NCBI GenBank assembly: GCA_036768485.1
Contig: JAVLUZ010000145.1
Location: 16,700,526-16,764,525 of the forward strand
Reading direction: 5' to 3'
Length of the DNA stretch: 64,000 nt
From: Mermis nigrescens
Taxonomy: Eukaryota; Nematoda; Enoplea; Mermithida; Mermithidae
Part shown: positions 30,601 to 42,077 of the stretch, one piece after another
Layout: every line of letters starts with the position of its first letter
Position numbering within the stretch: the first letter of the stretch is position 1
Made by a program: the position numbers and the translations under genes
Notes under the pieces: model-generated
Told to the model about the DNA's origin: nothing
Seen by the model: the letters and a program-made list of their open reading frames with translations, nothing else
Database searches by the model: none

Positions 30601-33472
30601 TCAGTTTTGGGCCAAAATGGCCTGAGAGGGGTACGCTTCCTAAAAGTTAGGTAGGGATACCCCCACCCCATACCCCCAGTGCGCATGTGTGATTATATGG
30701 GTATAAGTTCAATACAATAATCGCAATCAGCCAGCTTATTGTCGGTGAAAATTCTCAAAGGTTATGCCCAAACTTGTGTGAAACAGACTACAGTCGCTAC
30801 CAACTTGGATCGGCATGGCAAAAATGGAGTGTTACAGTAAAAAGCAATTTTAGCTAACCAAGGAATTCATGTACTAGGTTTAAAAAATAGACTACAGACC
30901 ACAGACCATATATAAGAACTGTAATTAAACTTGCGTTGAAACCATAACTCTTTTTATCCTCTGCTTTTCTTGCAAGATGTTCTGAACCTTTTCCATCTGA
31001 ACCGTCAGGTTTTCGAGTTTCCGAACGAAGAAATCTTTGGCATCCGACAAAGACTATTGGCGAAGAAAATCAACAGAGTTTACAATATCCGCAAATGTAT
31101 TTTAATTTTTATAAGAGAAAAAGTCCCCCGATCGTGAATTTGTACCAGGAAAAGGAAAGATTTATGTCCGTAGCTACTTAGCATTGATGAAAAATCTTGA
31201 CTAATGATTAAAGAATAGTGAATCACCAAAGTATTTTTATCTTTCACGTACTTTTTCACGAAAACTAAGATTCGCCTTGTTTTGTAGTTTTAAGGACAAT
31301 ATTGTAAAAAGCTATCCGCATTTGGCGCGAAGGACAATATTTTAGTGCGTTATTTAATCTCTAAGCAATTTGTTATCATACAAGACAGCCATGGACGGAT
31401 TCAAAGGGGCTGGGAGCACACCTGGGCGTGGGGAGGGTGGTGTTGGGGCGGTATGCACCCCCACGAGAAACCAAAATACCCCCTAGAAATCAAAATACCC
31501 CCCAGAATTCAATTTTTGAATTTTTTGTTTTTTTTTCGCAATTTTTTGATGCCAATGGATAGTGCTCGATGAGAAACGTTTAAAAATGGTGTTTTTTCGC
31601 CATACCACCATTTTTAAGGCCATTTTTTGACCTTTGAAAAATCTTGCACCCCCTCCTCAGAATTTTGGTGCTGCCCACGTATGGCTGGGAGGGGCGGCCG
31701 CCCCTTTCCTCCCCCGCCGGCCCAAAATAGTTAGCGAGATAAAGAATTGCCAAATAATACCTATTAGTAACATTTTTTTTATTTTCTTGGCAGAAGCCAT
31801 GTTTTTGCTCAGAGAATAGGTTTTAAAATGATTTCAAGAGCAGGAACAGCTTTTTCAGCATAGTTTCCCTTTATCTTCAAGCATATGTAGCTTTTGAAAA
31901 TTTTCGACGTTCCGTTTCAGATGCTACAAGTACAGGAAATCGAGCAGAAATTCAGGCTTTTTAGTGTTCCGCCGCTTAAATTTTGCAAATTTCAGGCACT
32001 TCGCACCAGATTTTCGCAAAAATTAAACTAATTTATCAATTTTTTAGAGCAAAATCCAACAAATATCAAAATTTTCTGAAAAAGATGCGCCAAAAGCGAT
32101 TTAAATAAAAATTCCACCTCTGGGGACAGCAACGTATTTCCATGCGTCCCTGCGCATACACATACGCGTATACATGTAACATAGTAAATCCCTACCCAAA
32201 GTCGGAATCCCATTTATCCACTCGTAGTCCGAGATTTCCCCCATTTTCGACAAAAACATGTGTTATTATCATTTTTTGGCCAAAGAATAGCGTCGTGATT
32301 CACCTTATCCAGTAAAAATGACAGAGTACCCTTCAAAATTTTAAGCTTTACGACTTAAAAAATATGGTTAGCTCTGTATCCATTTATCTGAAATATTTTT
32401 TTCAGATTTCCATTTACTAAACTACAGGGTGTGGGTGGATACCTTTTACTATGCGGTCAGTATCACTACATATAAGTGCAAACGAGTGTCCAAGGACAGC
32501 ATTCGGTGCTATACAAAAGATAAGAAGCCGTTTTATAATCCTGACGTCTGTTTTCGCATTAACTAAGTCTTAACAAGAAGTAAGGATCAAGCACATTGAA
32601 AGACCACTCTCAGAAAGATGTAAGCTAAAAAACAAAAAAAAATTATATCACGGTACGGTATCTATGTTTTCAAAATGCACCGGATGCTGCTCTTAGACGC
32701 TCGTATAACTGCGACGCTTGAGAACAAATCGAATATAGCATCAAATAAAGAATTCGAAACGAAATTTATTGATGCTGAATTAATAATCAGTATGTCGATC
32801 ACATGAGCGAGAAACGGATTCTAAACGATCTAAGCAAGAATATAAGAAATCAACAAAAAGATAACGCCGATTTTCGAGATTTTTCAAAATGTTTTCACGT
32901 TTTTGAGCATAATTTTACATATAGGAATATTTACCAGGTCCACTTTTGAACCTGGAAAAGCTTTTGGTCGTCGATGAGGAGCCAATACAAGGCAACAGCT
33001 CTTAACCCTCCTAACACCGACACGGTGAACTCCGTTCACCGGGCATGGTTTTTAGTAAATTTTTCAGCAAAAATCGCAATTCATAAATTAAAATTCTTTC
33101 TTCCTGCTTTTGTGCCCTTCTTACACGTCTTTTTGCAAAAAACCGGAATAAAAATTGTACTTGCTCGCGTGAATTTCAAGTATCTTTATCCCCAACTTTA
33201 AAAATTGCAATGCTATAAAGTAGGTTATGTACGTATTTGATGTAATCTGTCTTTTCTTTGAATCTGACAGAAAAGATTCCAATTCCCTTGAAAATTCTTG
33301 AAAGTGCGTTTTTGACTAAACAAGGGATGGGCTGTCTAATGAGCATTGCATAATGCCAATGCGTATTGCCCTAATACTGTTATTTGCCCGGTGGAAGAAT
33401 GTCGGTCTCGAGACGATTTTTTTCAGTTGGTTTAGGAGGGGTAAAGAGAGCAAACGTCGAATTTCGGGATAA

Positions 33473-33533
<61 letters not shown>

Positions 33534-36500
33534 TTGACTCGAAAATTCGCTACATTTAGAAGTCGTCAAAAACATTGGAACTATTCACAAACATGAAGTC
33601 GAAGCCCAAATGCCTGCCAAATCCGACCTGGTTGATAGTCGTACGATACTTTGCGCAAAAACGCGGAAAACATTTTGGAAAGTCTCGAAAGCCGAAGGGA
33701 TATGCTTGCCGATTCGTATTCGTACTCAGATCGTTTTAAAGCTGTTTTTATCAATTTAATTTTATAGTCTATAAATATGTATGATTTCAAAAGCTTAAAT
33801 CAGCCAAAATATTCCAGTGCCCCAAATTACTTTATTACTTTGTACTGCTGTCTGTTAAAAGTCTGAACTTGACTTTAAGTCATAGGAAATATCAGGCCCG
33901 TATTCAGGATTCGGCTAAAATAGGTCTTCTACATCTCGGAAGATTCGTCGGGAAAGCTAGCAAAACCCGCATTTTGCGACGTTTTTCGACATGATCTATC
34001 TATCCATTGAGATCATGAAATTGGAAATTTTCGAAAAAATTTTCTGTCTTGCCCAAAAGGCTATAAAAAGTGTCGTTTTTGATTCGCGCTTGAGCCAAAA
34101 TTATGAAAAAATACTTCACATCTGACGCGAAGCGCCGAAAAGTTGAAGATTTTGCGTCAAAGGAGTGCAACTTTTCCATCTTTTCGTGTATTGTCCTACC
34201 TTTCAAAAATTTTTTCGGTCAAGAAAGGGGGAGGGGCGGCCGTCCCCGCCTCATCCCCTTAAATACGGCCCTGGCAAATACGATGTGAAAATTGTTTATT
34301 GCAAGGTTGGGAATCGTCTACTTCGTTTGTCCTTACTAAACTTCAAAACTGTATTCAACGGTAAAAATGACGAGTTTTCTGAAGTTCTTATCAATCAAAA
34401 GGTCGCCAATCTACTTGAAAATGGTACAATATCGGAATTTTTCGAGCCGTATTGATAGATTTAAGTATTTTTCATTGTCAGAAACCCAGAAATTGACTAA
34501 ACTACAACAGAAAAATTAGAGAATTAGATAGATAATTAGAAATTATATAATCAAATTAAATTGAAAATTTAATTAAAATAAATTAAAATTAACAAAATTA
34601 GATACACAGAATGCGTTACTATACCATATTAATATCTATAAAAAGACCTTGAACAAAAAACACTACGCTGTTATTACTACGTGTAATGTGCAAAAGGAGT
34701 GTTAGATACGTATACATGTACTTCAAATAAATATTAATAATTATAAATAAATGCAAATAAATGTATAAGAATAATAAAATATAAACAAATATTTTATGAT
34801 CAAGGTATGAATAAATTGAAATATGTGAATGCAAATAATATAAATGTTAGAGTAAATGCACAATTACTTAAATGTAATGTAAATGATATTACAAAATGGT
34901 AAATGTATCAGAAAGCATACCAATAAGCAACAATAATTACCATTTTTACGTAATAACCCGTCCCAATATCGATAAGCACCGTCTCAAGTTTAGTCAGATT
35001 ACCGGGAACGTACATCTGAAGTCAGGACAAATACTACATTAATAAAAACAGAAGACAACAGAATGCCTCTACGCCATTATAAACTTAACAAACAAGCAGG
35101 TATATGCATATATATACTGCGCCGGAAAAATTAGAAATATGATCTAGATATGTAATGGCCAAAAATTATTTAAAATTCATATCATTTCTTTATATATCGT
35201 CAAAATATGAAGTCAAAAGGAGGCGCCACAATACTCCAATAAATCCACTCTTGACAAGCAGTTCAATATCGTGAATGTAAGCTTTTAGAAAAAGTCTGGT
35301 CATTGTCTGAACTTATTTGGCAAAAACGAAGCATTTATGAGTGATTTGATTACTACGATTACTACTGAAAACAGCAGAATTGTGAAAGCATAAAATGAAA
35401 AGATACATATAGGATCAAGCCAGAAAATAGTAAGAAAATTTTTTACCGGCATACTAGTTTTATTTCTCCAATGAAGAAGAATTATTGAAGGCACTAAAAC
35501 ATCAGGCACAAAGCATAAAAAATCGAATTTCTGCTTTAACAGTCGGTCGGTACACAAAAAACGTAAAATTACTACTTTATTTGCAAGAAATTATACGGTA
35601 CCTATACATAGAACAGCTAGGTGAATGAAGCATTTTGCTGTCATACAGCAATTTAAGCCCGATAGATAGTCTAAATGAGCAGACGCACAAGGAAAGCTTA
35701 AAAAATGTGCATTAGGCAAAAGCAATCATACTGTACGCTGAACAAATTATAAATCCGGCAAAATCACGGAACAAAATGATTAATTTTAACTCTTTATGAA
35801 AATTTACCAATAAATCAACTACGTAGGTACTTAACCTGCGTACTCTTATATTAATTTATTTCAAATACGTTCAATGAGATTATCATCCTATCAAAAAAGG
35901 AAAACTTCTCTGCAAAAGTTAAAAAAGTTCGCTATCCAGATAAAAAATGTAGCCAATGAAGTCAAAAGATCCTTGGCCAGCAGTTTGAGGACATTACGGG
36001 CAATAGTGCATATGGGTCTACGACGTTTTGGCGCCGCCGTTTTGGCCCCAGCAACATATAAATTATTCTGATTAAATCAATTTTGGACCAATTTCAAAAT
36101 AAATTATATATTCAAAAAGCAGGTTCTTAAAGCTACAAACGGCATATTGTTCTTTTCGATTCGATGAGTATTCATTTGTGTACGACTGAAATACTGTAGA
36201 AAATCCAGTGTGCATTTACATAATTATCTCACTAAATTCAAAGATATTCTAGAAGTAATTTATACCATCACGTAAAGAATTGAATGGGTTTTCAAAATCT
36301 GTATTATACTTCAATCATGAATGAAATGTAAATAATTAATAATATTACAAAGAGTGTGGCGCCAAAACGTCCCATTCCGAGTGCATATATGTACATAGTA
36401 TGCCAACTGATTTAAAGTTACCTACCGACGACGTTAGTGGTATCATTATGTCCTGGCCATTCTTGAAATTGTTCAATTTGGAGACGGAATCGTTGGAGCT

Positions 36501-36724
36501 GAGCAGTTTTTGCTGCACTTCTTTCAACTGCTGCAATGATTCTTTGAAGAAGTCAACTTCCTGAAAAAACACAGCATCGATAGAGAACAGATTAGAAAAT
36601 ATTTCCAAAAGCACACTTCATTATCAATTTGTTCCTGCAGATTATTTATTTCTTCAATGGACAACTGGCTGACGTTGACAACTTGCATATTTCCAGGGGC
36701 TTTGTTTTCGCTTGAGGTATTCAT
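27618..36724 (-). CDS. PFDN5: Prefoldin subunit 5 (5 exons)
   Basis: Coding exons in order: 36724-36617, 36560-36426, 35015-34941, 31053-30949, 27712-27618, for about 172 residues (human has 154). The protein is an alpha-class subunit of the cytosolic hexamer that passes unfolded actin and tubulin to CCT/TRiC. Recognition is by family blocks in order: the N-terminal helix QLSIEEINNLQEQIDNE, the hairpin region IMIPLTSS, MYVPGNL and VLIDIGTGYYV, then the C-terminal helix DAKDFFVRKLENLTVQMEKV and VEILQTKVQEALQAQQ. The start at 36724 is the first ATG, with a short Ser/Asn-rich leader before the helix. The first three introns are GT-AG with matching phase. The last is odd: the homologous frame needs a one-base shift, and GTTATGG is present at both intron edges. 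Introns 3 and 4 are long and full of repeats. Confidence 0.92.
28083..28800. repeat. Repeat block in PFDN5 intron 4
   Basis: Starts with a family B-like left end (GTACGCAGAATTTTTTT) and carries a clean GGCGCGAAGCGCC hairpin at 28320. It meets a family A-type left end (CATAGGTGGGCAGC) at 28441 that is not followed by a normal right end. It looks like overlapping, decayed insertions. Confidence 0.5.
30113..30693. repeat. Repeat block in PFDN5 intron 4 (families K and M)
   Basis: CTAGCAAAGAAAACTACTCC at 30113 matches the arm of the long inverted-repeat elements at 47592-51391 and 56273-57032. CACGGTCAAAAGCTC at 30293 starts a copy of family M, ending near GCGCATGTGTG at 30693. Confidence 0.55.
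31417..31683. mobile_element. hAT-like MITE, family A
   Basis: Runs from CACACCTGGGCG to GCCCACGTATG with the perfect 8-bp duplication GCTGGGAG. In PFDN5 intron 3, shortly before exon 4. Confidence 0.9.
33003..33445. mobile_element. Short inverted-repeat element, piggyBac-like ends
   Basis: Begins TTAACCCTCCTAACACCG and ends TTTAGGAGGGGTAAAG, inverted over about a dozen bases. The left TTAA is intact, the right one imperfect (GTAAA). Just inside is the palindrome CGGTGAACTCCGTTCACCG. The superfamily assignment rests on the CCC ends and TTAA only. Confidence 0.5.
33474..33527. repeat. (AT)n microsatellite
   Basis: About 54 bp of alternating A and T in PFDN5 intron 3. The Tyr/Ile frame through it is an artefact. 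Confidence 0.95.
33893..34273. mobile_element. hAT-like MITE, family B
   Basis: Runs from CAGGCCCGTATTCAGG to AAATACGGCCCTG. The flanks GGAAATAT and GCAAATAC agree at 6 of 8 bases. It contains the GACGCGAAGCGCC hairpin (34124) and GGGGCGGCCGTCCCC. Confidence 0.7.
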
Positions 36725-37399
36725 TCTTCAAATGCACTTTGGCCCTTTATTGATAAATGCGCATATATCCGATACTTTGATATGTCATCAAATGGCCCTT
36801 CAATGCTAATTTAAGATAGCAACTTGATTTGTGGCCAGCATAATACGACGTATACACAAAACCATGTACGGAGACAAACAGTCGACTTTAAAAATAACAA
36901 TTTACAATTTAATGTACATATGATGTGACGGGCGATTTCTCTTTAGATCTCGAGCAGTATATTTTTTATACACTTTAAAAAGAAAACGTCGAATTATAAA
37001 CACGATTTTCGCTTCTTTTTAAAAGACGCACGCATTGACTCTAGAATGCAGTAAGCGGATATATTTACAATAAAATTGAGAGTGGTAATTATTTGACCCA
37101 GGACCGACAATGAAAATTCGCAAATATTAAGTAAATTTCCCATTAAATTATTTTCTATTACAAGAAATTTCATTGAATCACTCTTTTTCTCGAAGTCCTG
37201 ATTTCAGAAGATCGGATCTGGGCAGTCTTTCATCGCTGCTCTTTTTTTGGTTCCTTAGCAACAATTATAACTTTTTTTGCCAAAACATCGTTGTTTTGGC
37301 GTAATTTTTATTCACGGGAATTTTCAAGCCCGAACAAATACAGCTCTGACCTTAAACCAACCAGGCAGTGCACTTATCGTCAAGATAACAGGTATGTAG

Positions 37400-37826
37400 C
37401 ACACTTTTTTGTATTCGGCAAAGATTTCTCCCGATGTACAAAGACTTTTCGGGACCGTCTTTGTACATGTACAAAGATTTTTGGGAAGAAAAAAACTGCA
37501 AAAAAGGTCTAAAATTCGCAGAAATTTAATTGTGTGTCCTATATATCTTTATACTAGCAGAAATCGCATTTCGAAAGGAAAAATGTCAAATTCTTCGGCG
37601 CTTCGCACTATTTTAAAACGATTCTTAATGATTTTTGCCCTCATAAACCCATGAATTAGCTAAAATACACTACCAAAGGTCGAACAACTGTTTTAAGCAT
37701 ACTGAAGTCGCTACTGTACTATATTATAGACCCCAAAAATTTGTGTGTACAAAATGTACAAAGACTTTTAGGGACCATCTTTGTACATATACAAACGGAT
37801 TTTGTACAAAAAACACTGGTATAGTC
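37400..37826. repeat. Family J repeat (TTTGTACA-rich)
   Basis: GTCTTTGTACATGTACAAAG near the left end and TTTTGTACAAAAAACACTGG at the right are shared, inverted, with 44672-45335. The hairpin GGCGCTTCGC is present at 37597. Confidence 0.6.
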
Positions 37827-38464
37827 AACTCAATATGTACATACGTACGTAATGGCTCGGAATTTCGGGCGGACTAGCCTGCCCATTGGAGGTAACGGAT
37901 CCTCTTTGACTGAAAACGGCTAGTGTTTATAGCATGTTGAATGACTGGAGCCGGGATAAAATCAAGATGACCAATGTTAGGCAAGGACTTCTACATTCAT
38001 TCGCAAGCCCGGTCTGTGAGTCACCCGGAGCACTTTTTGGAGCTAAATTGCATAAAAAAGCGGGGCCAAATGTGTGAATCGTGTTGAAAATACACGAATT
38101 CGACATTTCCGATCGATTTCAAGCATTTTTACAGAAGTCTTGAGTAGCTGCAAGCATGGTGCAAGTGCAGTATTATTACCTTTACGTAAGGTGATACGGG
38201 GAGGATATACGATTTAGAGCCTTTCATCAATAAATATAAAAATAAAAAAGGATATAAGCTTACGTATAGTAATGTAATGTTTTCCGACGATTTCAAGAAC
38301 ATACAAAATTGAGTCTTTTTACTGTAATTTTTATGCACCAGTTTTGGGAGATGGCGACACCCGTTTAGACTGAAGCCGCGGTCGATAATGCTGCCTTAAA
38401 CCGCTAACTTATTCATTTTGAAATTTGTGATGATAACGCTCGCGATGCCAGTCGCCCTAGATAC

Positions 38465-38695
38465 TATAGTCTGTTTCATTTAACTTTGCGGTTTTCTGTT
38501 AGATTTAATCTGCATGAATCAGGCTACAAAAGTGATTTAAAATTTTGATGCAGTAATGCAGTTCGGCAATAGCAAGCGTCTCATCGTAACTCGATATACT
38601 GTAAAATATCACCACAACTATACTGTTAGCTTAAACCACTTTTATGGGCACTTTAGATTTACTAAAAACCTCGAAGTTAAATGAAACGGACTATA
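38465..38695. mobile_element. 231-bp MITE with ~26-bp inverted repeats, TA target
   Basis: TATAGTCTGTTTCATTTAAC at the left and its complement with two or three changes at the right, both bounded by TA. A TA target and this length suggest a Tc1/mariner-type MITE. The half-end ATGAAACGGACTATAG at about 270-285 belongs to the same family. Confidence 0.75.
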
Positions 38696-40364
38696 CGTTA
38701 CCACAAGTTCAGTGGTCATCGAAGCACGAGTATTTAACGTCGGCAGGCTATATGTACAGTTATCGCCATGAAATTTGAGCAATCAATATTCCTTGAAGGT
38801 CTTTTAAAGGATTGAGTTGCCTATGTTATAAGATAGGCAACGTCGTCATATGTTTTAGCACAGCGATGCAAGACATACATATGACATTGTCCTGCGGGAT
38901 TACATAGACACTAAATAGTTAAGAGAACTTTAAGGACTGTTGATTGTTCAAATTTCGAGACAAGAAATCGATTGCATTTTTAAGTACCTTGCAAAAGTTT
39001 TGGTACTAGATAGCATAAAAAGTGCATCAAATTATTTCGTCTCGTGAAAATTTTTTGACACATTCTCTTGTTTTCCACAAAATCTTACTTCTATATCTAG
39101 GGATGTCTAGGCGCAAATGAAGCATATCAATCGACGATCGCAATACATAGAATTTTAGTTTGAAAAAAGAAACAACCAATTAGAAGCGTTTATTAAATGC
39201 GTGCATAAGGGTCATAGATAGACGAAAGGACGAAAAAATTAAAAATTCTGCAAAAAAGGAAATACAAGGATCATGGCGAATCCGATTGATAAAAAAATAA
39301 TAAAACGGTATTATTTTCATGCACTTGGCATATTTTACACTGCATATAAATATGTACATAAATGTGTATGCAAGCAAAGCATTAAGTAATCACACACTGG
39401 GAGAAGATAAAACATGTTTATTGGACGAAAAGCATTATCAAAGCAGATCTAGAAAAAATTTGCCTCACTTTGTATACACATATAAAGAGCCACAAGTTTT
39501 TGTTGCAAGCTTGAACGGAATATAAAATGTGAAAAAACCACTTTTTTACTAAATGACACGTGAAATAAAAAACAAGCTCCAAAAATCTAAGGCTAGCATA
39601 TAGATTGACGCAGATTATTTCGTCAAACTTGACTTCCAGACCTTGCTAATCAATTAAGTATGCTTAAAAAGAAATTTTCATTAAAATATCTCTGATATTC
39701 ATGAATAAAATGTTTGGCCAATAAAAAATACTTGTACCGACTTTATTTAAAACCCTATGCAAGAAAATTTTGCAAAATGATGCAAGTCGAGGGGAAACTG
39801 CTGTGTTGTCATGGCAACACATACTTCAAAAAATTTTCTTTGAAGTCAAATAGAATTTTTTCAAATTTTCGTCGAGCGCTCATATGCTTTGAGTGATATA
39901 CAAATAGGCATTGGACAAACCTATGAGGCGCCTCGTGTCAAATTTTATCAAAGTCTTGACTGATTTTAAGTCAGAACTCAATTGGTCTTATTAGCTCTGA
40001 ATTTGTCGGTACCGAAATTACACGCAGGCCCGTATACAGGATTTTATCTCAGGGGGGGGGGTAGGAGGAAATTTTAAGGTCAAGTATCTCGAAAACTAGT
40101 AGAAGATAAGCAAAAATAAAGGCATCTTCGAGCGTATCTCGGCGAGCTCTATAAACTGGTTGAGAAGAATTTAAGAAAAAAATAAATTTTTTATTCCATT
40201 TCATACTGAAATATAAAAAATCTGACGTTTAAACTACCTATACAAATGATTTCACGTCATTCAATCGACAAACAATTTATTAACTTTTGTCTTTGTATTT
40301 AATGTTTGTGCTTTGCAAAGACATCCATTAAAGAGAAAATGAATAAGAGTTGACATGTTTTATC

Positions 40365-40516
40365 CAGGCACGTATCTCTGGGGGAATGGGGGATTCGGAA
40401 CCCCAAAATTCAGGAAAATCGGACTTTTTAAATGTTATTTTTGGCCTTTTTGAGCTTAGTTCCCCCAAAATTGGTGTTGGTCCCCCCCAAAAATAGGACG
40501 GCCAGCTATGTGCCTG
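40365..40516. mobile_element. hAT-like MITE, family C
   Basis: Runs from CAGGCACGTATCTC to CAGCTATGTGCCTG. The flanks GTTTTATC and ATTTTACC agree at 6 of 8 bases. Confidence 0.7.
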
Positions 40517-41427
40517 ATTTTACCTACGTATCCAACTAAAACTGAGCGGGACAGATGACCAAAACTATAGACAAACAATAACGATGCGTGAAAAAATAAT
40601 AAAAATAAATAAAATGAGATTTCGTAGCACTTTTCTGAATGTTTGTATTTAAAATGAGATTTTGTAGCACTTTTCAGAATGTCTGTGTTTCTAGTTTATC
40701 AAATGTTCGGAAATGAACCATTTATTATATGTACTACATACATATGTCGATTACGTATTTCATGCTTCTTACCAGACATGCATAGCATGTGATTTCTGGG
40801 TGAAGGGGTAAAATTTTAAGCTCTTTTGGGCTCAAAAGCAGTGGGTACGCGTCAAACATTGATTTTCGGCGTTTATGACGATACTCTATCATTCTAGAGT
40901 ATAAAAACAGAAAACTTTGGAAAACAATCAGAAAAATTCGATTAAATTCAACAAAATATAGTCAAAAAATGAGCAAATGGCGCGAACCGCTAAAAATTTG
41001 AAACTGTTGAGCAGATAGCAAAAAACACTTAAAACAGCGCCTTTCATGCAAATTTTTTAGAATTTTTAGAAAATCATAAAATAAGGGCGGGGTAGGGGTG
41101 AAAAACTTTCTAGCTGGGGGAACAGGTGAAAAAGTTTGTGGGTGGTGAAAGCCCCAAATCCCAAATCATATTTGATCCTTAAGCCAGTGAAATAAAGTCA
41201 AACATCTTCTAAATTACTGAGAAAAAGTTTTTTACAGCCGTACCACTGATAATCACCACGCTAATGAAACTCGCCCCGTTCTAATAAAAATTTTGGCCAT
41301 TAGCACGACGTGCTAATGGATACGAAGACGTTTGTTTTGGCAAAAGTATAGTAATTTAAGCTTTTTAACGTATCCTTCAGCAAACATTCCAAAAAATTTT
41401 CGGCGCAGCGCTGAGTGTCATACTTAC

Positions 41428-41568
41428 GGTTAATTTAGACTCGAGCGCGTGATTTAAACACTCTACCGATTTCTGGCACATAATAATTACTTTGTGACAA
41501 CTTTGCACCGTTTTCTCTTGTAAGAAGACACAATTAGATTCTTGATGTTCATTTATAATCCAGTCCAT
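41428..41568 (-). CDS. Possible first coding exon of an unidentified gene
   Basis: A 47-codon frame from an ATG in a fair context (GCGCTTATGG) runs to a strong splice donor (TTAACC|GTAAGT). The peptide begins MDWIINEHQESN and continues as a Gln/Lys/Glu-rich helical-looking segment, unlike the Phe/Tyr/Asn strings of random frames here. It has the strand of its neighbours and lies 650 bp downstream of the sorting nexin stop. I do not recognise the protein and found no second exon. Confidence 0.42.
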
Positions 41569-41853
41569 AAGCGCAGTGACGTCTGTTTTTTAATCAAATT
41601 AGTATATGGCAATCGCATTATCATTTCTGATGTTTATTGAGCATTTTAGGAAGCCAATAATTGCGATGTAGCGTATTCAAATCTATGAAAAACACTGATC
41701 AAGAAAAAACATTGATTTAGAATATCACGGCATACTTACACGGCTAAATTAAAAAACAAAAGGACGTGCACTACTGACACTATGTATGTAGGTATTATAC
41801 TGGTAAAAAGTTGGAGTGCTAAAGAAACCTATCCCGTGCTAGGCCGTGCTACG

Positions 41854-42030
41854 CAGGCACGTAGCTGGCCGTCCAATTTTGGGGGGACCAACACCAATTT
41901 TGAGGGGACTAAGCCCAAAAAAGCCAAAAATAGCACAAAATAACGTTTAAAAAGTCCTATTTTTCCAATTTTTTCGAATTTTGAGGGGGGTGGGTCCGAA
42001 CACCCCCATTCCCCCAGAGATACGTGTCTG
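41854..42030. mobile_element. hAT-like MITE, family C, next to the sorting nexin stop codon
   Basis: Runs from CAGGCACGTAGCTGG to GATACGTGTCTG. No matching flanks. It begins about 48 bases downstream of the SNX stop codon, so it lies in or just after the 3' UTR. No AATAAA is seen between them. Confidence 0.65.
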
Positions 42031-42077
42031 GACGACGAGCATTTCGAATATAGAAAACGACCCAAATTGCTGTAACT

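Larger units (their letters stand above)
32425..33830. mobile_element. Second family F copy, decayed
   Basis: Begins ACAGGGTGTGGGTGG and shares the word AATTTATTGATGC and the stretch around 33590-33740 with the element at 21037-22326. It is interrupted by the CCCTCCTAA element at 33003-33445 and a long AT repeat. PFDN5 intron 3. Confidence 0.55.
36725..41427. other. Stretch between PFDN5 and the next exon; repeats only
   Basis: Holds a family J copy (37400-37826), a 231-bp TA-flanked element (38465-38695), a family C copy (40365-40516) and a hairpin-bearing repeat from about 40027 to 41150. If the exon at 41568-41428 is real, its downstream exons should be here, but I could not identify one with a matching frame. 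Confidence 0.5.

Noticed and set aside
35874..36071. Basic 65-codon plus-strand frame within PFDN5 intron 2
   Set aside because: No splice signals, no resemblance to a known family, and it overlaps an inverted-repeat word.
38129..38338. Possible downstream exon for the orphan exon at 41568-41428
   Set aside because: The best acceptor (TTACAG) gives an immediate stop in the required phase, and the peptide is unremarkable.
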